Shown piece after piece: positions 1-5,639 of a DNA stretch of 9,857 nucleotides (the stretch's first letter is position 1; each line of letters begins with the position of its first letter). The translations under genes were made by a program, and so were the position numbers. Origin of the DNA: Rhodospirillaceae bacterium. Its GTDB lineage: Bacteria; Pseudomonadota; Alphaproteobacteria; Dongiales; Dongiaceae. The notes below the pieces were generated by a model. The model saw nothing but the letters and a program-made list of their open reading frames with translations. It had not been told where the DNA came from and did no database searches. Location: positions 1-9,857 of the forward strand of contig JAEUKU010000153.1 in assembly GCA_016794075.1 (NCBI GenBank), in the 5' to 3' direction.

Positions 1-297
1 ACCAAGATCGCCCGCGTGATCAACGAGCGGATCAGCAAGAACATGGGCGGCGGGCTGGAGATCGGCGAGGATCTCTGCGTCCACTGGACCACGCTCTATG
101 ACGAGATCCTGTTCATCCACGAGGGCAGCATGATCGTGCGCTCGGGCGGCAACGAGTTCGAGTGCCGGGCCGGCGACATCGTCTGGCTGCCCGAGGGCTG
201 CACCCTCGACTACGACATGACCGGCCGCCGCTGCGCCTATTTCTACGCGCTCTATCCCTATGACTGGGCGAAGCGCGCCGGCATGGCCGAACCCTGA
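1..297 (+). CDS. EutQ-like cupin protein (5' end cut off)
   Basis: This is the C-terminal 98 residues of a small cupin whose start lies left of the window. The frame is open from base 1, so the GTG at 16 is probably internal. The fold is visible as a first cupin strand region (W-T-T-L-Y-D-E-I-L-F-I-H-E-G, then a basic strand) and a second motif, G-D-I-V-W-L-P-E-G. The ending F-Y-A-L-Y-P-Y-D-W resembles the C-terminus of EutQ/DUF861 cupins. In EutQ proteins this domain goes with ethanolamine use, but free-standing versions are found beside many amine or amino-acid catabolic genes, so no substrate can be named. It lies 16 bp upstream of the aminotransferase gene and probably shares its transcript. 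Family assignment is fairly sure; function is unknown. Confidence 0.75.
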   Translation, partial: TKIARVINERISKNMGGGLEIGEDLCVHWTTLYDEILFIHEGSMIVRSGGNEFECRAGDIVWLPEGCTLDYDMTGRRCAYFYALYPYDWAKRAGMAEP

Positions 298-313
298 CGA
301 TACCGGCGCGGCG

Positions 314-1555
314 ATGTCGCTCTCGCAAGCCGACGTGACCACGGAGCGGCCGCCATATGCCGCGTGGATCCGCTCGAGCAACAACATCACGCAGCAATTC
401 CTGTCGATCGGCGGGCAGCCGGACATCGTCAGCCTGGCCGGCGGCCTGCCGGCGGCCGAACTCTACCCGGTCGAGGCCATCAAGCAGGCTTCCGCCCGCG
501 CGCTCGACCGTTGGGGCGCGACGGCGCTCGAATATGGCCCGGTCGAGGGGCTGCCTGCGCTGCGGGCGGCGATTGCCGCGCGCATGTCGCGCGAGCACGG
601 CCGGCGGTTCGAGGTCGAGAACATCCTGCTCACCACCGGGGCGATGCAGGGGCTGGACCTGATCGGCAAGGTCCTGATCGACCCCGGCGACCTGATCGTC
701 GCCCAGTTCCCGACCTATCTCGGCGCGCTCGACGCCTGGCGGACGCGCCAGCCCGCCTATCGCAAGCTGACCTGGGACCTGGACGATCCGGACCTGCTCG
801 CGGCCATGCGCAAGGCCAAGTTCGTCTATTGCGTTCCGAACTACTCCAACCCGACCGGGGCGCTGGTGCCGCAGAACGCGCGCGGCGGCCTGCTTTCCCG
901 CGCGGTCGAAGCCGGGACCTGGCTGGTAGAGGACGATCCCTACCTCCCGCTGCAGCTGGACGGGGCCGCGGGCGCGAGCATCCTCGCGGCCGACGCGGCG
1001 ACCCGGCGGCACGGAACCTATGACGGCCCGGTCGTCTATCTCGGCACTCTGTCGAAGAGCGTGGCGCCGGGCCTACGCGTCGGCTGGATCGTGGCGGAGC
1101 CGAAGCTGATCCAGCTCCTCGCCCTCGCCAAGCAATGCTCCGACCTCAGCAGCAGCATGTTCAGCCAGGCGGTCGCGCTGGAGTACCTGGAGAGCGGGGC
1201 GGAGGCGGAGCTCACGGCGCGCACGATCGCCTGCTACCGCGAGCGGCGCGACGCACTCTGCGCCGCGGCGCAGGCCCATCTCGGCGAGTGGTTCGAATGG
1301 GAGGTGCCGCCCGGCGGCATGTTCCTGTGGGCGCGCGCCAAGTCGCGCGACTTCGACACCAATGCGCTCTACAGCTTCGCGCTGCAGGAGAAAGTGGCCT
1401 TCGTGCCGAGCAGCGTCTTCGACCCGGACGGCGCCCTCACCTCGGCGATGCGCCTCAACTTCACGCGCAACGCGCCCGATCGCCTGGCGGAGGGCGTGCT
1501 GAGGCTGCGCCGCGCGGTGCAGGCCTATCTCGCCGCGTCGAAGGTCCGGGTATGA
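314..1555 (+). CDS. PLP-dependent aminotransferase, class I/II (MocR/LysN-like)
   Basis: A cytosolic 413-residue fold-type I aminotransferase, of the size usual for the 2-aminoadipate/aromatic aminotransferase group; no DNA-binding domain is fused to it. Visible marks are: S-L-A-G-G-L-P near residue 40 (substrate loop); the cofactor-phosphate segment T-T-G-A-M-Q-G at 107-113; N-P-T-G at 179-182; E-D-D-P-Y at 206-210, with Asp207 expected to pair with the PLP nitrogen; S-K-S-V-A-P-G-L-R-V-G-W, with Lys248 as the Schiff-base lysine; and Arg380 in A-M-R-L-N-F, expected to bind the substrate carboxylate. ATG 314 was chosen over an in-frame ATG at 260 because the latter overlaps the cupin gene and adds 18 non-conserved residues. 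The Shine-Dalgarno is weak, which suggests translational coupling to the cupin. The RraA-like aldolase follows 36 bp downstream. The amino donor is unknown; 2-aminoadipate, branched or 4-substituted glutamates are all possible. Confidence 0.9.
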   Translation: MSLSQADVTTERPPYAAWIRSSNNITQQFLSIGGQPDIVSLAGGLPAAELYPVEAIKQASARALDRWGATALEYGPVEGLPALRAAIAARMSREHGRRFEVENILLTTGAMQGLDLIGKVLIDPGDLIVAQFPTYLGALDAWRTRQPAYRKLTWDLDDPDLLAAMRKAKFVYCVPNYSNPTGALVPQNARGGLLSRAVEAGTWLVEDDPYLPLQLDGAAGASILAADAATRRHGTYDGPVVYLGTLSKSVAPGLRVGWIVAEPKLIQLLALAKQCSDLSSSMFSQAVALEYLESGAEAELTARTIACYRERRDALCAAAQAHLGEWFEWEVPPGGMFLWARAKSRDFDTNALYSFALQEKVAFVPSSVFDPDGALTSAMRLNFTRNAPDRLAEGVLRLRRAVQAYLAASKVRV

Positions 1556-1591
1556 TCCCGCACCATTCCTTCCTTGCAAAAGGCTGACGTC

Positions 1592-2263
1592 ATGCCGACG
1601 CGAATTGCCCGTCCCGCCGCCGCCCGCCTGCCGCGCGCCGCCATCGAAGCCTGGCGCGGCGTGCCCAGCGCCGTGATCGCCGACCAGCTTGCGGGAAGCG
1701 GGCATGCCGATCCCGGCATCCGCCCGATCCGGCCCTGCACGCCGGGGACGAGCCTCGCCGGCAGCGCGGTGACCGCCTGGTGCGAGCCGGCCGATTACGG
1801 CCCCGTGCATCACGCGATCGCGGTGGCGAAGGCGGGCGACGTGATCGTGGTCGCTGCTGGCGGGCGGCGCGACGCGGCGATGATCGGCGAGCTGCTGAGC
1901 GGCGCGGCGCGGCGGAAGGGCATCGCCGGGGTGCTGGTCGACGGCGCCGTGCGCGATGTCGGGACCCTCGCGCAATGGACGGATTTTCAGGTCTTCACCC
2001 GCTGGATCACGCCGCGCGGGCCATCCTCGATGGAACGGGGCAGCGTGAACCAGCCTATCGTCTTCGGCGGCGTCGCGGTTTCGCCGCACGATCTCGTGGT
2101 GGCCGATGACGACGGCATCGTATTCGTGCCGCACGCGCGGGCCGCGCGGCTGCTGAAGCCGTGCCTGGCGCGGGTCAAGGACGAGTTGCGCTGGGAATCC
2201 GCGCTGGCCAAGGGCGCCACGACCCAGGAGACCTTCAACGTCCCCAAGGCGGTCAAGACCTGA
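1592..2263 (+). CDS. RraA family protein, HMG/CHA aldolase-like
   Basis: A 223-residue protein of the RraA fold. Members are either class II pyruvate aldolases (4-hydroxy-4-methyl-2-oxoglutarate or 4-carboxy-4-hydroxy-2-oxoadipate, cleaved to pyruvate plus pyruvate or oxaloacetate) or the RNase E inhibitor RraA. The diagnostic G-E-L-L is at 99-102 and D-G-A-V-R-D at 117-122; Arg121 and Asp122 match the substrate-binding arginine and metal-binding aspartate of the aldolases. The conserved late strand G-V-A-V-S-P-H-D-L-V-V-A-D-D-D-G is also present. ATG 1592 has an AAAAGG ribosome site 8 bp upstream; the in-frame TTG at 1574 does not. The segment A-A-G-G at 88-91 stands where many relatives carry an aspartate, so activity or substrate may differ. 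Its place after an aminotransferase favours a catabolic aldolase over an RNase E regulator, but this is inference. Confidence 0.85.
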   Translation: MPTRIARPAAARLPRAAIEAWRGVPSAVIADQLAGSGHADPGIRPIRPCTPGTSLAGSAVTAWCEPADYGPVHHAIAVAKAGDVIVVAAGGRRDAAMIGELLSGAARRKGIAGVLVDGAVRDVGTLAQWTDFQVFTRWITPRGPSSMERGSVNQPIVFGGVAVSPHDLVVADDDGIVFVPHARAARLLKPCLARVKDELRWESALAKGATTQETFNVPKAVKT

Positions 2264-2278
2264 GCGCGGGCGGCGCTG

Positions 2279-2293
2279 GCGCTGCTGCAGCGC
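2279..2293 (+). terminator. GC-rich stem-loop after the aldolase gene
   Basis: GCGCTG, loop CTG, CAGCGC forms a perfect 6-bp stem 15 bp after the aldolase stop codon. There is no T-run after it, so it is not a standard intrinsic terminator. It may attenuate or end the left operon, or it may be chance in GC-rich DNA. Confidence 0.25.
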
Positions 2294-2331
2294 AGCATCG
2301 GCGCGCCACAATCCCTGCGGCAATGCGCACG

Positions 2332-2360
2332 TTGACCGAAAGCCGGGCCAGGCGTCTGAT
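2332..2360 (+). promoter_or_regulatory. possible sigma-70 promoter for the hemerythrin gene
   Basis: TTGACC at 2332-2337 is followed, after exactly 17 bp, by TCTGAT at 2355-2360 (four of six bases match TATAAT). Transcription would start near 2367, giving a leader of about 16 bases that holds the ribosome site. The match is moderate, but it sits where a separate promoter would be expected. Confidence 0.35.
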
Positions 2361-2369
2361 AGCGATCTG

Positions 2370-2375
2370 GGAGGG
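2370..2375 (+). promoter_or_regulatory. Shine-Dalgarno that fixes the hemerythrin start
   Basis: GGAGGG lies 7 bp before ATG 2383. The other in-frame ATG, at 2323, has no such site and would add 20 arginine-rich residues that do not resemble the hemerythrin fold, so 2383 is preferred. Confidence 0.6.
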
Positions 2376-2382
2376 ACTGGCG

Positions 2383-2943
2383 ATGCTTGACCATATCCCG
2401 AGATCGATTGAGCAATTGAAGCTCGACCACCGCAACATGACGCGGCTGCTCGATCTGATTCAGGCCGAGCTGGAATCCATGCGCGCCGGCGAGCCGCCGG
2501 ATTTCGACCTGCTGCACAGTGTCATGGAATATGCGCTGCACTATCCCGACATCTGCCACCATCCCAAGGAAGACGTCATCTATCGCCGGCTGGTGCGGCG
2601 CGACGCGAGCGCCGAGGCGCGCGTCGGGGACCTGATCAAGGATCATGTGCATCTGTCCGAGTTGACCCGCAAGCTGGCGGCGGCGCTGCACAACGTCTCG
2701 CATGACGTCGAGGTACCGCGCGAATGGCTCGAGCGCCTGGTCGAGGAGTATATCTCCAGCCATCGGCATCACATCGCCGCGGAGGAGCGGACCTTCTTCC
2801 CCCTGGCCATGGTGACCCTGACCGACGATGACTGGGAAGAGATCGACACCTCCTTCACCATGAAGGACGATCCGCTGTTCGGCGGCCATCTGGCCGGCGA
2901 GTTCCGCGGCCTTTACGATCGGATCATGCGGCTGAGCCTGTAG
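2383..2943 (+). CDS. hemerythrin (HHE) domain protein
   Basis: A cytosolic, all-helical 186-residue protein expected to hold a non-haem di-iron centre. The ligand pattern of the HHE family is visible on four helices: His16 in L-D-H-R-N-M; the H-H-P-K-E-D group with His59/His60 and Glu63; His88/His90 in K-D-H-V-H; and H-R-H-H-I-A-A-E-E at 127-135, followed by T-F-F-P-L-A. Single-domain bacterial proteins of this kind have been linked to oxygen, nitric oxide or iron-stress handling; nothing here says which. About 40 residues after the last helix are acidic and may form a C-terminal cap. There is no signal peptide or membrane segment. The gene probably has its own promoter and ends 4 bp from the stop of the opposing HAD gene. 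Family assignment is firm; role is unknown. Confidence 0.88.
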   Translation: MLDHIPRSIEQLKLDHRNMTRLLDLIQAELESMRAGEPPDFDLLHSVMEYALHYPDICHHPKEDVIYRRLVRRDASAEARVGDLIKDHVHLSELTRKLAAALHNVSHDVEVPREWLERLVEEYISSHRHHIAAEERTFFPLAMVTLTDDDWEEIDTSFTMKDDPLFGGHLAGEFRGLYDRIMRLSL

Positions 2944-2947
2944 CCGG

Positions 2948-3625
2948 CTAGCGCCTGCCGCCGACTTCGTCGATGTGGTGCAGCAGATCGGCCGGGTCCT
3001 CATAGACCCGGTAGGCACCGCTGCGCTCAAGTTCGTTCTCGCCATAGCCGCCGGAGAGCAGGCCGATGCCGATCGCCCGGGCGCGCCGGGCCGCCAGCAT
3101 GTCCCAGATGCTGTCGCCGACCACGCAGGAGGTCTCGATGTTGACGCCGAGCTTCTCCGCCGCGGCCAGGAACAGGTCCGGGTCCGGCTTGGCGTATTTC
3201 ACTTGGTCGCGGGTCACCACCGGCACCTTGCTCATGTCGACGCCCAGGTTCTCGATCACCGGCCCGGCGGTCTCCATCCGCCCGCTGGTGGCGATGGCCC
3301 AGGGAATGCCCGCCTCGCTCAGATAGCCGAGCAGGGCGCGGGCGCCGGGCAGGGGCGGGATCTTGCCCGCGCGCTTCTTGTAGGCCTCGGCATGCAGGCG
3401 GCGCAGCCGGTTGACCCGCTCGTCGCTGATATCGAGCCCGGTTTCCCGCAGCAGCATGTTGGTGAACAGGCCGCCGCTCATGCCGATCTTGCGATGGATG
3501 CGCCAGACCGACAACTCGATGCCTTCCGCGTCGAGCGCGTCGCGCCAGGCCAGGACATGCTCATAGACGCTGTCCACCAGGGTGCCGTCGAGGTCGAACA
3601 GGAAAGATGTCTGCAGGCGCGGCAT
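2948..3625 (-). CDS. HAD superfamily hydrolase (phosphoglycolate phosphatase/beta-PGM-like)
   Basis: A 225-residue cytosolic HAD phosphatase with an alpha-helical cap between motifs I and II (subclass I). All four HAD motifs are intact: motif I D-L-D-G-T-L-V-D-S with nucleophile Asp11 and acid/base Asp13; motif II A-T-S-G with Ser114; motif III lysine in K-Y-A-K-P-D-P (Lys146 fits best); and motif IV V-V-G-D-S-I-W-D with Asp171 and Asp175 for magnesium. Length and the K-P-D-P motif fit the Gph/beta-phosphoglucomutase/CbbY group, whose substrates are small phosphorylated metabolites; the exact one cannot be read from sequence. The start is supported by AAGGAG (plus-strand positions 3635-3640) 9 bp upstream of the ATG. 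It is transcribed away from the TetR gene, which may regulate it. Confidence 0.9.
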   Translation of the reverse strand: MPRLQTSFLFDLDGTLVDSVYEHVLAWRDALDAEGIELSVWRIHRKIGMSGGLFTNMLLRETGLDISDERVNRLRRLHAEAYKKRAGKIPPLPGARALLGYLSEAGIPWAIATSGRMETAGPVIENLGVDMSKVPVVTRDQVKYAKPDPDLFLAAAEKLGVNIETSCVVGDSIWDMLAARRARAIGIGLLSGGYGENELERSGAYRVYEDPADLLHHIDEVGGRR

Positions 3626-3707
3626 CGGGCGACACTCCTTCGCAAGGGTTTGAGCGGCAGTTTAACCCAACTCGGCTTCATCTTGATTCGCCATGTATTT
3701 CCGCAAA

Positions 3708-3741
3708 ATGCCGGGCATGCGTGCCTGCCTTGCCACAAGGC
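3708..3741. promoter_or_regulatory. cluster of inverted repeats in the HAD-tetR gap
   Basis: Three small inverted repeats lie side by side. ATGCC-G-GGCAT at 3708-3718 is perfect. GGCATGCGTGCC at 3714-3725 matches at 10 of 12 bases. GCCTTG-CCA-CAAGGC at 3727-3741 is perfect with a 3-bp centre. TetR-family proteins usually bind 15-20 bp palindromes in the intergenic region next to their own gene, so this is a candidate operator region for the divergent pair. In GC-rich DNA short palindromes also arise by chance. Confidence 0.3.
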
Positions 3742-3771
3742 CGCTCGGCTGTCCGAAATTTCCATTCCGAT

Positions 3772-3783
3772 ATCCCTAGGTAT
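3772..3783. promoter_or_regulatory. imperfect palindrome, possible TetR operator
   Basis: ATCCCTAGGTAT has five of six base pairs symmetric around CCTAGG and lies in the most AT-rich part of the HAD-tetR gap. It is a second candidate operator. No convincing -35/-10 pair was found on either strand of this gap; the best -10-like string for the TetR gene is GATAAT at 3849-3854, without a recognisable -35. Confidence 0.25.
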
Positions 3784-3878
3784 GTATGAAGGTGAAAAGT
3801 CGGTCTCACTTTATTCGTTCCGCTTATGGCGCGATGTGCAACTCGGGCGATAATCATGGCCAACAGCTCAGCCGCATG

Positions 3879-3884
3879 AGGGGG
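3879..3884 (+). promoter_or_regulatory. Shine-Dalgarno before the TTG start of the TetR gene
   Basis: GAGGGG lies 5 bp before TTG 3890. The ATG codons at 3914 and 3932 have no site at proper spacing. This favours the TTG start, although a rare start codon argues the other way. Confidence 0.35.
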
Positions 3885-3889
3885 TTCAC

Positions 3890-4483
3890 TTGCACGGGAA
3901 TGTCGCTGTCGCCATGCCCACGGACCGGCCCATGAGCGCCAAGGAGCGCATCATCGAGGCCGCCTACGATCTGTTCTCGCGTCAAGGTACGCGGGCGGTC
4001 GGTGTGGACGCCATCATCGAACGCTCCGGCGTCGCCAAGATGACGCTGTACCGTCATTTCCGCTCCAAGCAGGATCTGGTCCTCGCTTTCCTGGAGCGCC
4101 GGGAGCAGCTCTGGACCGCCGAATGGCTGACCCGACAGGTGCGCGGCCGCGCGGCCGATCCGAAGGGCCGGATGCTTGCCGTCTTCGACGCCTTCCACGA
4201 GTGGTTCCAGCACCCGCAATTCGAGGGCTGTCCGTTCATCAACGTGCTGCTCGAATACGAGCAGGAGAACAAGCTGCACGTCGCCGCTGCGCACCACCTG
4301 GCGCAGATCCGCGCCCTGCTGCGCGAGCTGGCGGTGGAGGCTGGCATCCCGGATGCCGGCACATTCGCCGCCGCCTGGTACATGCTCATGACCGGGGCGA
4401 TCATCGCCGCCAGCGCCGGCAACCGCAACGCCGCCACGGAAGCGCGCCGCGCCGCCGAGGTGATCCTGAAAGGCTGGTCCTGA
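3890..4483 (+). CDS. TetR/AcrR family transcriptional regulator
   Basis: A 197-residue repressor-type protein. The N-terminal TetR DNA-binding domain runs from about residue 18 to 67 (A-K-E-R-I-I-E-A-A-Y-D-L-F, then the helix-turn-helix with V-D-A-I-I-E-R-S-G-V-A-K-M-T-L-Y-R-H-F, then S-K-Q-D-L-V). The C-terminal ligand-binding part is helical, with F-E-G-C-P-F-I-N in its middle, and resembles TetR proteins that sense small organic ligands. The start is uncertain: TTG 3890 has a Shine-Dalgarno, ATG 3914 gives M-P-T-D-R-P, and ATG 3932 gives M-S-A-K-E-R; all leave the HTH whole. It diverges from the HAD gene and ends 9 bp from the convergent galM gene. Likely targets are its own promoter and the HAD promoter. 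The effector is unknown. Confidence 0.88.
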   Translation: MHGNVAVAMPTDRPMSAKERIIEAAYDLFSRQGTRAVGVDAIIERSGVAKMTLYRHFRSKQDLVLAFLERREQLWTAEWLTRQVRGRAADPKGRMLAVFDAFHEWFQHPQFEGCPFINVLLEYEQENKLHVAAAHHLAQIRALLRELAVEAGIPDAGTFAAAWYMLMTGAIIAASAGNRNAATEARRAAEVILKGWS

Positions 4484-4492
4484 CCGGCCGGC

Positions 4493-5518
4493 TCACGGCG
4501 TCCGGAAGCGGAAGCGGCTGATCTGGCGGTAGGTTTCGCCCGGCCGCAGCACGACGGTCGGGAAATGCGGCCGGTTGATCGCGTCCGGGAATCGCTGCGG
4601 CTCCAGGCACAGCCCGGAATAGGGGCGGTGCGGCGCTGCGGGGAAATCCTCCGGCGTAGGTTCCAGCCGGATGCCCTCATAGAACTGCAGCCCCGGCTCC
4701 GTCGTCGACAGCTCCATCGTGAGGTCGCCGGAGGGCGAGGTCAGCCGCGCCGCCACCGGCAATGCGTCGGCGTCGCCGACCGGCCGCCAGCCCTGGTTCA
4801 GCACGAAATTGATGTCGTAACCGGCGCCGGCCGCGCGGATCGCCGGGCCGTCGCGGAAATCGTATGGCGTGCCGGTGACGCTGCGGATCTCGCCGGTCGG
4901 GATCAGGTTCGGGTGCAGCGGGGTGTAGAAATCCGCCGCGACCTGCAGCTTGTGATCGCGCACGTCGGCGCCCGGCTGCAGCGTGAAATACGAATGATGG
5001 CCGAGATTGGCGATGGTCGGCGCATCGGTGGTGGCGGTGAGCTCGATGGTGAGCGTGCCGGGCGCGTCGATGCGATAGGCGCAGGTCGCCTGCATCGTTC
5101 CCGGATAGCCTTCCTCGCCGTCCGGCGAGGTGAGCGCCAGTGTGACGGCATTCTCCGCCTGTGCCGCGATCCGCCAGACCCGTCTGGTGAAACCCTTGAG
5201 ACCGCCATGGAGATGCACGTCGGCGCCTTCATTGATCGGCACCTGGTATGACCTGCCGTCGAGGACGAAGCGGCCGCCGGCGATACGGTTGATGCAGCGC
5301 CCGACCGTGGCGCCGATATAGGACGGATCGCGCAGATAGCCGTCGAGCGAACGGAAGCCGAGCACGACGCGGCGCTTCTGTCCGCCGCCGACCGTGACCA
5401 GCAAATCGCGTAAGGTGGCGCCGTAAGTGAGCACCGCGGCTTCACTGCCGCAAATTCCGGCGATGCGGATTTCGTGAACCGTTTCGCCGCCGGCCCGGCC
5501 AACTTCGCTGATCGACAT
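4493..5518 (-). CDS. galM: aldose 1-epimerase (mutarotase)
   Basis: A 341-residue protein, the usual length of GalM, that interconverts alpha and beta anomers of free aldoses so that downstream dehydrogenases or kinases can use them. Family motifs are in order: G-R-C-I-N-R-I-A-G-G at 73-82 (usually G-R-x-A-N-R-I); H-L-H-G-G at 102-106; N-L-G-H-H-S-Y-F at 171-178, with the catalytic histidine of the N-H-x-Y-F motif; D-I-N-F with Asp235; and L-C-L-E-P-Q-x-F-P-D-A at 303-313 with the catalytic Glu306. The usual D-H after the substrate-binding aspartate is D-I here. The start is ATG at 5518 with AGGA 8 bp upstream; a longer in-frame reading to 5593 has no support. It diverges from the GntR gene, and the shared region suggests common control with the sugar-acid cluster. 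Confidence 0.92.
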   Translation of the reverse strand: MSISEVGRAGGETVHEIRIAGICGSEAAVLTYGATLRDLLVTVGGGQKRRVVLGFRSLDGYLRDPSYIGATVGRCINRIAGGRFVLDGRSYQVPINEGADVHLHGGLKGFTRRVWRIAAQAENAVTLALTSPDGEEGYPGTMQATCAYRIDAPGTLTIELTATTDAPTIANLGHHSYFTLQPGADVRDHKLQVAADFYTPLHPNLIPTGEIRSVTGTPYDFRDGPAIRAAGAGYDINFVLNQGWRPVGDADALPVAARLTSPSGDLTMELSTTEPGLQFYEGIRLEPTPEDFPAAPHRPYSGLCLEPQRFPDAINRPHFPTVVLRPGETYRQISRFRFRTP

Positions 5519-5572
5519 GCTTGTGATCCTAAATGGACAAGGCGCGGCAGCTTGCCCTTGACTCCCGCCGGG

Positions 5573-5583
5573 TGTCCAGGACA
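5573..5583. promoter_or_regulatory. palindrome TGTCC-A-GGACA, candidate operator
   Basis: A perfect 5+1+5 inverted repeat lies 10 bp upstream of the TATAAT of the GntR gene, between the two divergent genes. Binding here would block the -35 region of the rightward promoter. It may be the site of the GntR protein or of another factor. Confidence 0.35.
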
Positions 5584-5592
5584 GATAAAACA

Positions 5593-5598
5593 TATAAT
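5593..5598 (+). promoter_or_regulatory. TATAAT -10 element of the GntR/sugar-acid cluster
   Basis: A perfect -10 hexamer stands in a roughly 26-bp AT-rich island (5584-5609) in otherwise GC-rich DNA. The bases at the normal -35 distance (GGGTGT at 17 bp) do not match TTGACA; TTGACT at 5558-5563 is 29 bp away, too far. The promoter may therefore be weak or depend on an activator. Transcription would begin near 5605, about 35 bases before the TTG start. Confidence 0.5.
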
Positions 5599-5605
5599 AC
5601 TACAA
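5595..5605. promoter_or_regulatory. DgoR-operator-like element overlapping the -10
   Basis: Read on the minus strand this is TTGTAGTATTA. As I recall, the operator of E. coli DgoR, an FCD-type GntR regulator of galactonate use, is TTGTA(G/C)TACA(A/T); nine of eleven positions agree. It overlaps the TATAAT by four bases, a normal place for a repressor site. One half is good and the other degenerate, so the call is tentative. Confidence 0.35.
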
Positions 5606-5639
5606 ATACCCCGAACTCCCAGATCAGGCGCGGCAGACG

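Noticed and set aside
1073..3045. Long minus-strand frames opposite the aminotransferase, aldolase and hemerythrin genes.
   Set aside because: Arg/Ala/His-rich antisense shadows; the plus-strand genes there have clear family motifs.
2975..3853. A 292-codon plus-strand frame opposite the HAD gene and running into the gap.
   Set aside because: It is antisense to an intact HAD hydrolase with all four motifs, and its product has no family resemblance.
3856..3879. A tiny leader-like frame (ATG plus seven codons) whose stop overlaps the TetR ribosome site.
   Set aside because: It has no Shine-Dalgarno and no run of regulatory codons; a chance ATG is more likely than an attenuation peptide.
4484..4510. 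Possible bidirectional terminator between the converging TetR and galM genes.
   Set aside because: Only 9 bp separate the stops, and the nearby CCGGCCGG is a short palindrome without a loop or T-run.
5558..5598. TTGACT at 5558 paired with TATAAT at 5593 as a full promoter.
   Set aside because: The spacing is 29 bp, far beyond the 16-19 bp usable by sigma-70.
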